A program made the translations under genes and the position numbers. Shown here in pieces: positions 1 through 8,557 of a DNA stretch of 64,000 nucleotides (positions are counted from its first letter, which is position 1; each line of letters opens with the position of its first letter). This DNA comes from Zoogloea sp. (lineage in GTDB: Bacteria > Pseudomonadota > Gammaproteobacteria > Burkholderiales > Rhodocyclaceae), in the NCBI RefSeq assembly GCF_023150065.1, contig NZ_JAKLLN010000006.1, positions 62,001-126,000 on the forward strand, read 5' to 3'. The notes beneath the pieces are model-generated. The model was not told the DNA's origin, ran no database searches, and saw nothing but the letters and a program-made list of their open reading frames with translations.

Positions 1-552
1 TCCCTGTTCCTGTACTACTACGTCTTCCTGGCCTTCGTGGTGCTGTCCATCATCCTGGTCCAGCGCCTGCAGATTTCCCGGGTCGGGCGGGCCTGGGCGG
101 CGATCCGTGACGACGAGCTGGCGGCCAAGGCCATCGGCATCAACACCCGCAACATGAAGCTGCTGGCCTTCTCGCTGGGCGCCACCTTCGGCGGCGTGGC
201 GGGCGGGCTGTTTGCCGCCTTCCAGGGTTTCGTGTCACCCGAGAGTTTCTCCCTGATGGAGTCCATCGCCGTGCTGACCATGGTGGTGTTTGGCGGCATG
301 GGCAACCTGGCTGGTGTGGTGGTGGGGGCGCTGGTGCTCACCGCCCTGCCCGAAATCCTGCGCCATGTGGCGGTGCCGGTGCAGCAGGCGGTGTTCAACC
401 AGGTGCTGCTCGACCCGGAGGTGCTGCGCATGCTGCTCCTGTCCCTGGCCATGATCTTCATGATGCTGCTGCGCCCGGCGGGCCTGATCCCCGCCCACAG
501 CCGCTACTCCCGGCCCGAGTTGGTGGTGGGCGTCGGGGAGGCGGGCAAATGA
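1..552 (+). CDS. livM: Branched-chain amino acid ABC transporter permease, C-terminal part (LivM-like)
   Basis: Inner-membrane permease subunit of a LIV-type (HAAT family) ABC importer. The open frame runs in from the left edge, so only about 183 C-terminal residues are present and the start is outside the window. The cytoplasmic coupling loop is recognisable around residues 30-48 (GRAWAAIRDDELAAKAIGI, a close match to the LivM loop that contacts the ATPases), followed by alternating hydrophobic helices and a conserved FGGMGN turn. The stop overlaps the start of livG by four bases (ATGA), which suggests translational coupling. The substrate cannot be read from the permease; branched-chain amino acids, amides or urea are all possible for this family, and the binding-protein gene is not in view. 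Confidence 0.93.
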   Translation, partial: SLFLYYYVFLAFVVLSIILVQRLQISRVGRAWAAIRDDELAAKAIGINTRNMKLLAFSLGATFGGVAGGLFAAFQGFVSPESFSLMESIAVLTMVVFGGMGNLAGVVVGALVLTALPEILRHVAVPVQQAVFNQVLLDPEVLRMLLLSLAMIFMMLLRPAGLIPAHSRYSRPELVVGVGEAGK

Positions 553-1337
553 TCACCCTGCTCGAAGCCCGCAACATCACCAAGCGCTTTGGCGGCCTCA
601 CCGCCCTGTCGGATGTGTCCCTGACCATCCGCAAGGGTGAGGTGTATGGCCTGATCGGCCCCAACGGCGCGGGCAAGACCACTTTCTTCAACGTGCTCAC
701 CGGCGCCTACGTGCCCGAGGAGGGCGAGGTTGTCTTCAACGGTACCGAGCTGCCCACCGGCAAGCCCCACGAGGTGGTGGCCGCCGGCATCGCCCGGACC
801 TTCCAGAACATCCGCCTGTTCCGCGAGATGACCGCCCTGGAGAACGTGATGGCCGGCCATCACATCCGCTCCCGGGCCAACCCTTTCTCCATCCTGCTGC
901 AGACCCGGCAGGCGAAGGAGGAGGAGCGCCTGATCACCGAGCGCGCCTTTGAGCTGCTGCGCTACGTGGGCATCGAGCGCTTTGCCGACACCGTGTCGAA
1001 GAACCTCTCGTATGGCGACCAGCGCCGCCTGGAGATCGCCCGGGCCCTGGCCACCGAGCCCCAGCTGCTGGCCCTGGACGAGCCCGCTGCCGGCATGAAC
1101 GCCACCGAGACCGGCAAGCTGCGCGAGCTGGTCCAGACCATCCGCCACGACGGTGTCACCGTGCTGCTCATCGAGCACGACGTGAAGCTGGTGATGGGCC
1201 TGTGCGACCGCCTGGCGGTGCTCGATTTCGGTAGGAAGATCGCCGAGGACGTACCCGCGGTGGTGCAGAAGAACGAGGCGGTGATTGCCGCCTACCTGGG
1301 CGGCCACGGCACCCACAAGGCAGGAGCGGCCGCATGA
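549..1337 (+). CDS. livG: Branched-chain amino acid ABC transporter ATP-binding protein LivG
   Basis: First ATPase of the LIV-type importer, a cytoplasmic subunit of 262 residues, the usual LivG length. Walker A is GPNGAGKTT at residues 37-45. The ABC signature is degenerate in the way typical of LivG (LSYGDQRRLEIARAL), followed by Walker B LLALDEP and the H-loop in LLIEHDVKLV. The LivG-specific insertion between Walker A and the signature is present. It starts four bases before the end of livM and overlaps livF by four bases, so livM, livG and livF form one translationally coupled operon. Identity as LivG rather than LivF follows from the length, the insertion and the gene order. Confidence 0.96.
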   Translation: MITLLEARNITKRFGGLTALSDVSLTIRKGEVYGLIGPNGAGKTTFFNVLTGAYVPEEGEVVFNGTELPTGKPHEVVAAGIARTFQNIRLFREMTALENVMAGHHIRSRANPFSILLQTRQAKEEERLITERAFELLRYVGIERFADTVSKNLSYGDQRRLEIARALATEPQLLALDEPAAGMNATETGKLRELVQTIRHDGVTVLLIEHDVKLVMGLCDRLAVLDFGRKIAEDVPAVVQKNEAVIAAYLGGHGTHKAGAAA

Positions 1338-2065
1338 GCGCCAGCAGCAACGCCACCCCCATCCTGCAACTGCGCGACACTCGCGTGGCCTACGGGGCCA
1401 TCGAGGCCGTCCGGGGCATCAGCCTGGAGCTGGCCCCCGGCGAGCTGGTGTCGCTGATCGGTGCCAACGGCGCCGGCAAGACCACCACCCTCAACGCCAT
1501 CGCCGGCACCCTGGGCACCGTCGGCGGGCAGATCCTCTACCAGGGGCAGCCCATCGACAAGCTGCCGGCCCACAAGCGCCTGCGCCAGGGCCTGGCCCTG
1601 GTGCCCGAGGGGCGGGGCATCTTCACCCGCCTGACCGTCGAGGAAAACCTGCGCATGGGCGCCTACTGCCGGCGTGACGACGACGCGGTGGACGCCGACA
1701 TGGAGCGCATCTTCGGCATGCTGCCGCGGGTCAAGGAGCGCCTGCAGCAGGTGGCCGGCACCCTCTCCGGCGGCGAGCAGCAGATGGTGGCCATCGGCCG
1801 GGCGCTGCTGTCCCGGCCCCGGCTGCTGCTGCTGGACGAGCCCTCCATGGGCCTGGCGCCGCTGGTGGTGGAAAAGATCTTCGAGGTCATCGCCTCGGTG
1901 GCTGCCGAAGGCGTCACCGTGCTGCTGGTGGAGCAGAACGCCAACCTGGCCCTGGAGTTTTCCAGCCGGGCCTATGTGATGGAGTCCGGGGCGATCACCC
2001 TCAGCGGCTCGGGCGCCGATCTGCTCGCTGACCCGAAGGTGCGGGCGGCCTATCTGGGGGAGTGA
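1334..2065 (+). CDS. livF: Branched-chain amino acid ABC transporter ATP-binding protein LivF
   Basis: Second ATPase of the LIV-type importer, 243 residues. Walker A GANGAGKTT lies at residues 43-51, the signature is LSGGEQQMVAIGRAL, Walker B is LLLLDEPSMGLAP and the H-loop motif is LLVEQNANLAL; all are intact and typical of LivF. The ATG overlaps the livG stop (ATGA). This is the last gene of the operon. The 239 bases that follow hold no convincing gene, and I see no strong terminator there beyond a weak GC-rich fold just after the stop. Confidence 0.96.
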   Translation: MSASSNATPILQLRDTRVAYGAIEAVRGISLELAPGELVSLIGANGAGKTTTLNAIAGTLGTVGGQILYQGQPIDKLPAHKRLRQGLALVPEGRGIFTRLTVEENLRMGAYCRRDDDAVDADMERIFGMLPRVKERLQQVAGTLSGGEQQMVAIGRALLSRPRLLLLDEPSMGLAPLVVEKIFEVIASVAAEGVTVLLVEQNANLALEFSSRAYVMESGAITLSGSGADLLADPKVRAAYLGE

Positions 2066-2304
2066 GGCATTGTTGGCGTCAGTGCCGCAGCCGGGCTGAC
2101 GGCGGGGTTTTGAGCGTCTAGGCTGAGAGCGTCGGTTGCAGGTGTCTGGCCATGTCCATCTCTCCCCTCGGTCCGTCTTTGGCATTCAGCCCATTTGCGG
2201 TGGCGCCCGCTGGTCGCGCCGGTGGCGAAAGCGTGCGTTCGCGTACGGCTGCGGGCCGGTGAAACCGGGGGAAGCGCCCCGACCACCGGTTTGGCCCTCG
2301 ACAC

Positions 2305-3000
2305 CTACGCCTGATTCACCACCCATTCCACCAGATGCCAGTGCGCCGGGGTGATCGGCCATACGGCATAGCCGCAGGGGCCGCGCCCGCCCAGATGCAG
2401 GGTTTCGTGGTCGGTCACGGTGATCTCGCCTCGCCCCCAGAAGTGCGCCAGCAGGGCTTCCAGGTCGAGGGCGGCCGCGCTCTGCAGCGGTACCTGATGT
2501 ACCGCTGCCCGTGTCGTGGAGACCACGTCGTGGTAGCTCGCCCAGGGGCGTTCGCGCAGATGGCGGACGAGCAGGGACGACCAGCTGCCGCCCGGTGCGG
2601 CGACCTGTCCGAGCACGTTGGAGAACAGGAAGGCGGCGTCGGGGAAGCGCGCCGCCAGCCTGGCCAAGCCGTCCGACGTGGCCAGACAGTCAAGGCGCTC
2701 GAAGCGCAGTCCCCCGGCATCGGCCCGGCGTGCCAGCAGGTGGCGGGCCAGGGGGTCGGGCTCCAGGGCAACAATCTGTTCGAAGCGCGCCAGAAAGCCC
2801 GCCGGCAGGGCATGGCCGGCGTTCGGGCCGATGATCACCAGGGACGGGCAGCCCGGCTGCCAGCCGTTCAGCCAGTCGGCCACGGCGGCGTGGAAGCCCG
2901 CCCACAGCGTGCGCCGGTAGCGCAGGGCGCGCAGTTGGTAGATCAGCCCGCCGCTGGGGTCGAAAAGGTGGTCACGCAGGGCGGGGGAGGGGTCGTGCAC
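2305..3000 (-). CDS. Conserved hypothetical protein with a SAM-methyltransferase-like nucleotide-binding motif
   Basis: A 231-residue soluble protein of unknown function. A segment around residues 52-82 reads like a Rossmann strand-turn-helix followed by an acidic strand end (PSLVIIGPNAGHALP, then IVALEPDP), as in motifs I and II of class I methyltransferases, but the usual GxGxG is not intact and no substrate motif is recognised. The start used is a GTG; GGAA lies very close upstream of it. It stands alone: livF is convergent on one side and a divergent Nudix gene is on the other. Codon use and GC match the neighbours, and both third-position GC bias and length support a real gene. The function is not assigned. 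Confidence 0.7.
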   Translation of the reverse strand: MHDPSPALRDHLFDPSGGLIYQLRALRYRRTLWAGFHAAVADWLNGWQPGCPSLVIIGPNAGHALPAGFLARFEQIVALEPDPLARHLLARRADAGGLRFERLDCLATSDGLARLAARFPDAAFLFSNVLGQVAAPGGSWSSLLVRHLRERPWASYHDVVSTTRAAVHQVPLQSAAALDLEALLAHFWGRGEITVTDHETLHLGGRGPCGYAVWPITPAHWHLVEWVVNQA

Positions 3001-3115
3001 GTTCCGGTTTTCCGGGGCCAGGTGCCACGATTATGCCGGATGGACTGGTCAGCCGCCGCCCTTGGGTGCGATGCTGCGGCCTTTGTGTTGAGCGAGAGCT
3101 GGAATGGAGAGCGGG

Positions 3116-3661
3116 ATGAAGGACCCCTTGCATGAAGAAGCCCTGTCGTCGGAGGCCGTCTTCGAAGGCCGTCTGCTGCATGTGTTCCGGGACAGGGTCA
3201 GCCTGCCCGATGGAAAGGAAGGTGTGCGGGAGTACGTGAAGCACCCCGGTGCGGTGGTGGTGATTCCGGTGCTGCCCGATGGCCGGCTGGTGTTCGAGCG
3301 CCAGTTCCGCTATCCGGTGGGCCGCGCCTTTCTCGAGTTGCCCGCCGGCAAGATCGATCCGGGCGAGGACATCCTGCGTTGTGCACGGCGCGAGCTGCAG
3401 GAAGAGACCGGCTACGTGACCGAAGACTGGCGCTACCTGGGGGTGATGCACCCGTGCATCGGCTACTCCAACGAGCGCATCGAGATCTTCATGGCCCGGG
3501 GCCTGAGCCATGTGGGGCATGCCTGGGACGAAGGCGAATTCCTGGAGATCCTGACCCTGAGCCTGGCCGAGGCCCGGGAAGCGGTGTTTGACGGGCGCAT
3601 CACCGACGCCAAGACCATCACTGCCCTGTACTGGGCCGAGCGGGAGCTGAACGGGGTGTGA
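3116..3661 (+). CDS. Nudix hydrolase, ADP-ribose pyrophosphatase-like
   Basis: Cytoplasmic Nudix enzyme of 181 residues, most like the ADP-ribose pyrophosphatase/NudF-type group that hydrolyses ADP-ribose or related nucleotide sugars. A complete Nudix box (G-x5-E-x7-REL-x-EE-x-G) spans residues 78-100, with core REL-QEETG. The upstream strand VVVIPVL and the FRYPVGR segment fit this subfamily. An ATG also exists 12 bases earlier, at 3104, but GGAGA at 3106-3110 lies five bases before the ATG at 3116, so the later start is preferred. The last 44 bases overlap the tail of the convergent ceramidase-like gene. The exact substrate is inferred from the subfamily only. Confidence 0.92.
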   Translation: MKDPLHEEALSSEAVFEGRLLHVFRDRVSLPDGKEGVREYVKHPGAVVVIPVLPDGRLVFERQFRYPVGRAFLELPAGKIDPGEDILRCARRELQEETGYVTEDWRYLGVMHPCIGYSNERIEIFMARGLSHVGHAWDEGEFLEILTLSLAEAREAVFDGRITDAKTITALYWAERELNGV

Positions 3662-4292
3662 GCTGCAGGGCGCACATGCAGCAGTACAGCACCATGGCAT
3701 TGACCAGGTGCCAGCCCACATGGGTGCCCGCGGGCCAGCTGTCACACAGCAGGGTGTCGCTGACCCGGCAGGCCAGGCTGATGACAAACAGCCCGGCGGC
3801 CCGGGCCAGCCAGCGGGCGGCGGCGGGCTGAACCTGGCGCGCCGCCGCGGCGCACCACAGTAGCAGGGCGAAGGGGGGCAGGTAGATTTCCGAACCGTTC
3901 AGGGGGAGGGGTGGGAGGGCCCGGGTGGCCATCAAGAAGAGCACGGCGAGGCCCACGAACAGGGCGCTCCCCGCCCAGGCCCTGGCATTGCCGGCGCCGC
4001 CGATGCGCACCTGGAAGCGCTGGTGGAAGACCAGCACGAACAGGGCGATGAAAGCGATGTCCAGCAGCGCCGCCCAGCGGGTGGCGAGCGTATGGAAGGC
4101 CAGGCTGCCCAGACCGATGGCGAAGATCAGCCCGTCCAGTAGCTGCAGATCCCGCCCCCGGCCGGCCACCCGCTTCCAGAGCAGCACGGCGACCAGCAGG
4201 AAACCCAGGTTGCTGAGGGCGTTGAGGGGCTCCGACCACAGGCTGGCGTCGGTACGCTCGCAGTACAGGTCGATACTCTCGGCCCAGTTCAT
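3618..4292 (-). CDS. Ceramidase-family (CREST superfamily) membrane protein
   Basis: A multi-pass inner-membrane protein of 224 residues resembling the alkaline ceramidase/CREST hydrolase family (Pfam ceramidase). It begins MNWAESIDLYCERTD, then has about seven hydrophobic helices. Conserved polar residues sit where the family places its metal ligands: Asn in SNLGF, His in FHTLA, Asp in LLDIAF and the paired His of HVGWHLVN near the C-terminus. The start overlaps the stop of the upstream exporter by four bases (ATGA), so the two are translationally coupled. The 3' end overlaps the convergent Nudix gene by 44 bases. The family predicts hydrolysis of a lipid amide or similar bond; the bacterial substrate is unknown. 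Confidence 0.85.
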   Translation of the reverse strand: MNWAESIDLYCERTDASLWSEPLNALSNLGFLLVAVLLWKRVAGRGRDLQLLDGLIFAIGLGSLAFHTLATRWAALLDIAFIALFVLVFHQRFQVRIGGAGNARAWAGSALFVGLAVLFLMATRALPPLPLNGSEIYLPPFALLLWCAAAARQVQPAAARWLARAAGLFVISLACRVSDTLLCDSWPAGTHVGWHLVNAMVLYCCMCALQLTPRSAPARPSTGQ

Positions 4293-5491
4293 GCCGGCCC
4301 GGTGCTGGATGTGTGCCGGTGAAACAGCCACCACCAGGCCATGAAACAGCCCAGCCCGAGCAGCAGCAGGATGGCCATGCCCACGGCCATGCTGCTGACC
4401 GAGCCCCACAGGGCGGGGGCGATGAGGCCGGCGGTGACCGAGCTGATCAGCATCTGCACGAAGCTCTGGCAGCTGGAGGCGAGCCCTCGGTGGGTGGGGA
4501 AGTGGTCCAGGGCCAGCAGGGTCAGGCTGGGCATGGCGATGGCCATGCCGAAGTTGTAGGCCATGATCGGCAGCACCGACTGGGGCAGGCCGGGGGGCAG
4601 CAGAAAGCTCACCGCCAGGTTGAACCCCGCCGCCGCCAGCATCAGGCTGTAGCCCAGACGGATCGTGCGTGCGGGAGAGAGACGCCCGGCCAGGCGGGCC
4701 GACAGGGCCGAGCCCGACATCATGCCGATCACCCCGGGGACGAACATCCAGCCGAACTCGGTCTCACCCAGGCCGAGATGGGTCATCAGAAACACCGGCG
4801 CCGACAGTACATAAATAAAGAAGGCGTTGAAATTGAGGCTCACCGCCACGCTCAGCAGCAGGAAACCGGGCGACGAGAACACGCTGCGGTAACGGCGCGC
4901 CAGGGGGCCGGGGTGCAGGGGCTGGCGGGCGGCGGGCGGGTGGCTCTCCTGGAGTCGCCAGGCGCTCAGGGCGGCCAGGGCGAGGCCGAGCAGGGCCAGG
5001 AAGACGAACACCGCACGCCAGCCGAAGGCCGCGTGGATCCATCCGCCGAGGATGGGTGCCACCGCCGGGCCGATGGCAAAGGCCATGCTCACATGGCTCA
5101 TCAGGCGCTGGGCCTTGGGGCCTTCCATCAGGTCGCGTACCACTGCACGCCCCACCACCATGCCGGCCCCGGCGCTGATGCCCTGGAGGGCCCGACCGAC
5201 CAGCAGGGCCTCGATGCTGTCGGCAAACACGCACACCACCGACGCCAGCGCGAACAGCAGCATGGACACGACGATCACCGGCTTGCGGCCCCAGGCGTCG
5301 GAGAAGGCTCCGTGCCACAGCACCATGGCGCCCATGGGCAGCATGTAGGCGGTGAGGGTCTGCTGCACCTCCAGCGGGGTGGCGTTCAGCTCCGCGCCGA
5401 TGGCGTGGAGGGCCGGAAGATAGGTGTCGATCGAGAATGGACCGACGGTGGCAAGCGCTGCGAGGAGCGCCGCCAGCTGGATGTAGGGCAT
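4289..5491 (-). CDS. Bcr/CflA family multidrug efflux MFS transporter
   Basis: Inner-membrane proton-driven exporter of the DHA1 group, 400 residues with about twelve hydrophobic segments. Diagnostic motifs are FSIDTYLPALHAI in helix 1 (Bcr/CflA hallmark), the loop 2-3 motif SDAWGRKPV, and the helix 5-like antiporter region GAGMVVGRAVVRDL. The family exports bicyclomycin, chloramphenicol-like drugs or cysteine-type metabolites; the substrate here is not known. It is the upstream partner of the ceramidase-like gene, with an ATGA overlap. That pairing is unusual, and might mean the exporter and the lipid hydrolase act on one membrane process. Confidence 0.93.
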   Translation of the reverse strand: MPYIQLAALLAALATVGPFSIDTYLPALHAIGAELNATPLEVQQTLTAYMLPMGAMVLWHGAFSDAWGRKPVIVVSMLLFALASVVCVFADSIEALLVGRALQGISAGAGMVVGRAVVRDLMEGPKAQRLMSHVSMAFAIGPAVAPILGGWIHAAFGWRAVFVFLALLGLALAALSAWRLQESHPPAARQPLHPGPLARRYRSVFSSPGFLLLSVAVSLNFNAFFIYVLSAPVFLMTHLGLGETEFGWMFVPGVIGMMSGSALSARLAGRLSPARTIRLGYSLMLAAAGFNLAVSFLLPPGLPQSVLPIMAYNFGMAIAMPSLTLLALDHFPTHRGLASSCQSFVQMLISSVTAGLIAPALWGSVSSMAVGMAILLLLGLGCFMAWWWLFHRHTSSTGPA

Positions 5492-5548
5492 GGGAGAGGG
5501 GAGCCGGGAGGAGGTGCGGGTTTCGACACGCCCGTGCGGGCGTGGTTC

Positions 5549-5944
5549 TTACTCGATGACGTGGATCTTGTCGACGTAGTAGCCGGTTTCGCCGAAGCAG
5601 GTGGAGGGGATGCCCACGTGCTGTTCATAGGAGATGGACACCCGCTTGCCCATGTCGGCGTTGATGGCGGCGGCCACCTTGTCGTCGCGCACGGTGAACT
5701 TGAAGATCTCGGGCAGGCTGCCGGGAATGGCGACGATGGCCATCTCCCCTTCCCAGGTCTTGCACAGCCAGCCCTTCTGGGAAAACTTCTGCACGTAACC
5801 GGCACGCTCACCGGCCGAATAGCTCCAGTTGAGCACCAGCCAGGTATAGCCGGCCAGCAGGGCCACGAGCACGACGATGAAGCCGATGAACCAGGCGAGC
5901 CAGTTCTTGGCGCGGGGGGCGCCCGCAGACGGGGTGGATGCCAC
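5549..5944 (-). CDS. Conserved small membrane-anchored protein of unknown function
   Basis: A 131-residue protein with one transmembrane helix near residues 15-38 (WLAWFIGFIVVLVALLAGYT) and a C-terminal soluble part of about 90 residues, probably periplasmic. Proteins of this shape are widespread in Betaproteobacteria and are often mislabelled in databases as 6-phosphogluconate dehydrogenase; nothing in the sequence supports an enzyme of that kind. Two cysteines (in WLCKT and STCFGE) could form a disulfide. It lies between the comM-like gene and the exporter on the same strand, with 33 bases to comM and 57 to the exporter, so an operon is possible. Function unknown. Confidence 0.8.
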   Translation of the reverse strand: MASTPSAGAPRAKNWLAWFIGFIVVLVALLAGYTWLVLNWSYSAGERAGYVQKFSQKGWLCKTWEGEMAIVAIPGSLPEIFKFTVRDDKVAAAINADMGKRVSISYEQHVGIPSTCFGETGYYVDKIHVIE

Positions 5945-5977
5945 TTGAGAGAACTCCTGATGGGATTGGACGATGTT

Positions 5978-7465
5978 TCAGAGGCCCCTGCGGCTCTGGA
6001 TGGCTTCGGCCACATGGGAGGCGCCGACAGTATCGGCGCCGTTCATGTCCGCAATTGTACGCGCGACCTTCAGGATGCGATGGTAGCCGCGGGCTGACAG
6101 GCCGAGGCGATCGATGGCGGTTTGTAACAGTTGTGCACCTTTCTCTCCGGGCTGGCACCACTGCTCGATCTCCTGCCCGGCGAGCTGGGCGTTGGGCTTG
6201 CCCTGGCGCGCAAGCTGCCGTGCCCAGGTCTGCTCGACCCGTGCGCGTACGACGGCACTGGGCTCGCCGCTGTGGGCCGACTGAAGGTCGGAGGCCGGCA
6301 GCACCGGGACTTCGAGGATCAGGTCAATGCGGTCGAGCAGCGGGCCGGATAGCTTGTTGCGGTAGCGGGTGATCTGATCGGGGGAGCACCGGCAGCGCCC
6401 GTCCGGGTGGCCGTGGTAGCCGCAGGGGCAGGGGTTCATGGCGGCCACCAGCTGGAAGCGGGCCGGGAACTCGGCCCGGCGGGCGGCCCGGGAGATGGTG
6501 ATGTGGCCACTCTCCAGGGGTTCGCGCAGGGCTTCCAGGACACGACGTTCGAATTCCGGCAGCTCATCGAGAAACAGCACGCCGTGGTGGGCCAGGCTGA
6601 TCTCGCCGGGGCGGGGCGTTCCGCCACCGCCCACCAGCGCCGCTGTGGACGCAGAGTGGTGCGGTGCCCGCATCGGTCGAGCGCCCCATCGCTCGGGCCG
6701 GAAGCTGCCCTCCACCGATTGCACGGCGGCGCTTTCAAGGGCTTCGTCATCGCTCATGGGCGGGAGCAGGCCGGGCAGACGCTGGGCGAGCATGGATTTG
6801 CCGGTGCCCGGGGGGCCGAACAGGAGCAGGGAATGCTGGCCGCTGGCCGCCACCTCCAGGGCCCGGCGGGCCTGGGCCTGGCCTTTCACGTCGGCCAGGT
6901 CGGGATAGCCCGGAGCCTGCACGAGGGGCGGGCCGGCATAGGGCGTGAGGAGCGTGTGCCCGCACAGGTGGGCCGCCACGGCCAGCAGGCTGGTGGCGGG
7001 CAGCAGGGTGACGCTGCGTACCAGGGCGGCTTCGGGGGCGTTGGCGGCAGGCAGGATCAGGGTGCGCCCGCTGCTGGCGGCCTGCCGCGCCAGGGCCAGG
7101 GCTCCACGCACGGGGCGCAGCTCGCCAGTGAGGGAGAGCTCCCCGGCAAACTCGTAGCCAGTCAGGCCTGCGGCCGGGATCTGCCCGGAGGCGGCGAGGA
7201 TGCCCAGGGCGATGGGAAGGTCGAAGCAGCCGCCTTCCTTGGGCAGGTCGGCGGGGGCCAGGTTGACGGTGATCCGCCGTTGGGGAAATTCGAACTGGGA
7301 GGTCTGCAGCGCAGCCCGCACCCGGTCGCGGGCTTCACGTACTTCGACGTCGGGGAGACCGACCAGGGTGAAGGCCGGCAGCCCGTTGGCGAGATGAACC
7401 TCGACGGTGACTTCCGGGGCGAGGAGGCCGACGAGGGCGCGGCTTGTCAGGATGGCCAGGCTCAC
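5978..7465 (-). CDS. comM: YifB/ComM family Mg-chelatase-like AAA+ ATPase
   Basis: Cytoplasmic AAA+ ATPase of 495 residues, the standard YifB/ComM size. Domain order is an N-terminal Lon-protease-like ChlI domain (residues about 20-140, with LANGLPAFTLVGLP), the Mg-chelatase ATPase core with Walker A FGPPGTGKS and Walker B VLFLDELPEF, the MNPCPCGYHG segment typical of the family, and the C-terminal Mg-chelatase domain (SARGYHRILKVARTIADM). In naturally transformable bacteria ComM is a hexameric helicase that promotes branch migration during integration of taken-up DNA. No other competence gene is visible nearby. Assignment to the family is certain; a role in transformation here is inference. 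Confidence 0.95.
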   Translation of the reverse strand: MSLAILTSRALVGLLAPEVTVEVHLANGLPAFTLVGLPDVEVREARDRVRAALQTSQFEFPQRRITVNLAPADLPKEGGCFDLPIALGILAASGQIPAAGLTGYEFAGELSLTGELRPVRGALALARQAASSGRTLILPAANAPEAALVRSVTLLPATSLLAVAAHLCGHTLLTPYAGPPLVQAPGYPDLADVKGQAQARRALEVAASGQHSLLLFGPPGTGKSMLAQRLPGLLPPMSDDEALESAAVQSVEGSFRPERWGARPMRAPHHSASTAALVGGGGTPRPGEISLAHHGVLFLDELPEFERRVLEALREPLESGHITISRAARRAEFPARFQLVAAMNPCPCGYHGHPDGRCRCSPDQITRYRNKLSGPLLDRIDLILEVPVLPASDLQSAHSGEPSAVVRARVEQTWARQLARQGKPNAQLAGQEIEQWCQPGEKGAQLLQTAIDRLGLSARGYHRILKVARTIADMNGADTVGASHVAEAIQSRRGL

Positions 7466-7528
7466 GATTTATCCGATTCGGGTAAAGCGCGAGTCTAACC
7501 GCAGGGCGCGCCCCGCGGTATCAGGATG

Positions 7529-8095
7529 TCATGGCGCGTCGCGGAAAGCCTCGACGCCGATCACCAGGCGCACCTCGTCGCTCACCGAGGGGATGTTCTT
7601 GGTCATGCCGAACTCGGAGCGCTTGAGGCGGGCGGTGATGTCGGCGCCGCAGGTCTCGCGCTTGTTGAGGGGGTGGGGCGCACAGTGGAAGCGGGTCAGG
7701 CTCAGGGTGACGGGCCGGGTCACGCCCAGCAGGGTCAGGCTGCCCTCGGCGGAAACCGGCTTGTCACCTTCGAAGTGCAGACGGTCGGCCTTGAAGCTGA
7801 TGGTTGGAAAGGCCTCGGTGTTGAAGAAACCCTCACCGCGCATGTTCTCGTTCCACTTGGCAAAGCCCATGTCGATGGAGGTGGCGTCGATGCTGATGTC
7901 CACGCTGCCTTTGCGGGCGGCCACGTCGAGGGTGATCTTGCCGCTGGTCTTGTTGAAGCGCCCGCGCTGGGTGGAGAAGCCCAGGTGGTCGGTCTCGAAG
8001 ACCGGGAAGGTGTGGTTGCTGTCGACGGTGTAATTGACCGGGGCGGCCAGGGCCGGGGCGGCGATGCAGGCGAGCAGGGCGAGGGCTTTCTTCAA
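7529..8095 (-). CDS. YceI family periplasmic lipid-binding-like protein
   Basis: A secreted beta-barrel protein of 188 residues in the YceI/lipocalin-like family, which binds polyisoprenoid or other hydrophobic molecules. It opens with a signal peptide (LKKALALLACIAAPALA, cut before APVNY), then shows family motifs YTVDSNHTFPVFETDHLGFS, GKITLDV, DMGFAKWNENMRGEGFF and FEGDKPVSAEGSLTLLGVT. No ATG precedes the signal peptide. TTG at 8095-8093 is the likely start, with GGAG a few bases upstream. The ubiK gene lies upstream on the same strand, separated by a weak terminator-like hairpin. Confidence 0.9.
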   Translation of the reverse strand: MKKALALLACIAAPALAAPVNYTVDSNHTFPVFETDHLGFSTQRGRFNKTSGKITLDVAARKGSVDISIDATSIDMGFAKWNENMRGEGFFNTEAFPTISFKADRLHFEGDKPVSAEGSLTLLGVTRPVTLSLTRFHCAPHPLNKRETCGADITARLKRSEFGMTKNIPSVSDEVRLVIGVEAFRDAP

Positions 8096-8125
8096 GGGTG
8101 TCTCCGCAGTAGGGGCAGGAAGCAA

Positions 8126-8150
8126 ACGAGGGCGCCTGAGCGCCCTCGCT
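8126..8150 (-). terminator. Hairpin downstream of ubiK
   Basis: A nine-pair GC-rich stem (CGAGGGCGC with GCGCCCTCG, loop of four) followed on the minus strand by TTTGCTT. The T-run is short, so this is at best a weak intrinsic terminator between ubiK and the YceI gene. Confidence 0.5.
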
Positions 8151-8174
8151 GGGACAGCGGGTGTCGGTGCGGGT

Positions 8175-8432
8175 TCAGTCCGCGGAGGCGGGCCGGGCGG
8201 CCAGCTCGGCCTCCAGGTGGGCCACCCGGGTTTCCAGGTCGGCCAGCTTTTCGCGGGTGCGGGCCAGCACTTCGCGCTGGATCTCGAACTCGTCACGGGT
8301 CACCAGATCAAGCTTGGAGAAGCCGCTGGTGAGCAGCGCACGGGCGTTTTTCTCGATGTCCTTGGCCGGGCTGCTGGCGAGCAGTTCGGAAACTTTGGAG
8401 CCGATGTCGTCGAGAATTTTCGGGTTGGCCAT
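8175..8432 (-). CDS. ubiK: Ubiquinone biosynthesis accessory factor UbiK (YqiC/BMFP family)
   Basis: An 85-residue, mostly helical protein of the BMFP/DUF526 family. UbiK is an accessory factor of aerobic ubiquinone biosynthesis that works with UbiJ and binds the membrane. It reads MANPKILDDIGSKVSELL, has the conserved segment KDIEKNARALLTSGFSKLDLV, then a C-terminal coiled coil (FEIQREVLARTREKLADLE...HLEAEL). An upstream in-frame ATG exists, but the ATG at 8432 has GAGGTAAG about six bases before it and matches the family N-terminus. It is divergent from the porin-glnK-amtB operon, and the 275 bases between them carry that operon's sigma-54 control region. Confidence 0.92.
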   Translation of the reverse strand: MANPKILDDIGSKVSELLASSPAKDIEKNARALLTSGFSKLDLVTRDEFEIQREVLARTREKLADLETRVAHLEAELAARPASAD

Positions 8433-8526
8433 GGTGCTTACCTCAGAAGTGGGGGGAGGGCTGGGGCATGAAACCCCTGTGCTCAAAGTTTAGCACCGTC
8501 GTCGTCGCACGGCCGGCGCCCCGGGC

Positions 8527-8541
8527 GCACCAAAGTGGCGC
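8527..8541 (+). promoter_or_regulatory. NtrC-like binding site 1
   Basis: GCACCA-AAG-TGGCGC matches the NtrC (NRI) dyad GCACCA-N3-TGGTGC with one mismatch. It lies about 115 bases upstream of the sigma-54 element and its centre is 31 bases (three helical turns) from the second site. Confidence 0.7.
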
Positions 8542-8557
8542 CCTCTATTGGTGCATG

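Noticed and set aside
2066-2304. Possible small gene or structured RNA between livF and the next gene
   Set aside because: Frames here lack coding character and I could not fold it into a known riboswitch or tRNA. Only weak GC-rich hairpins are visible.
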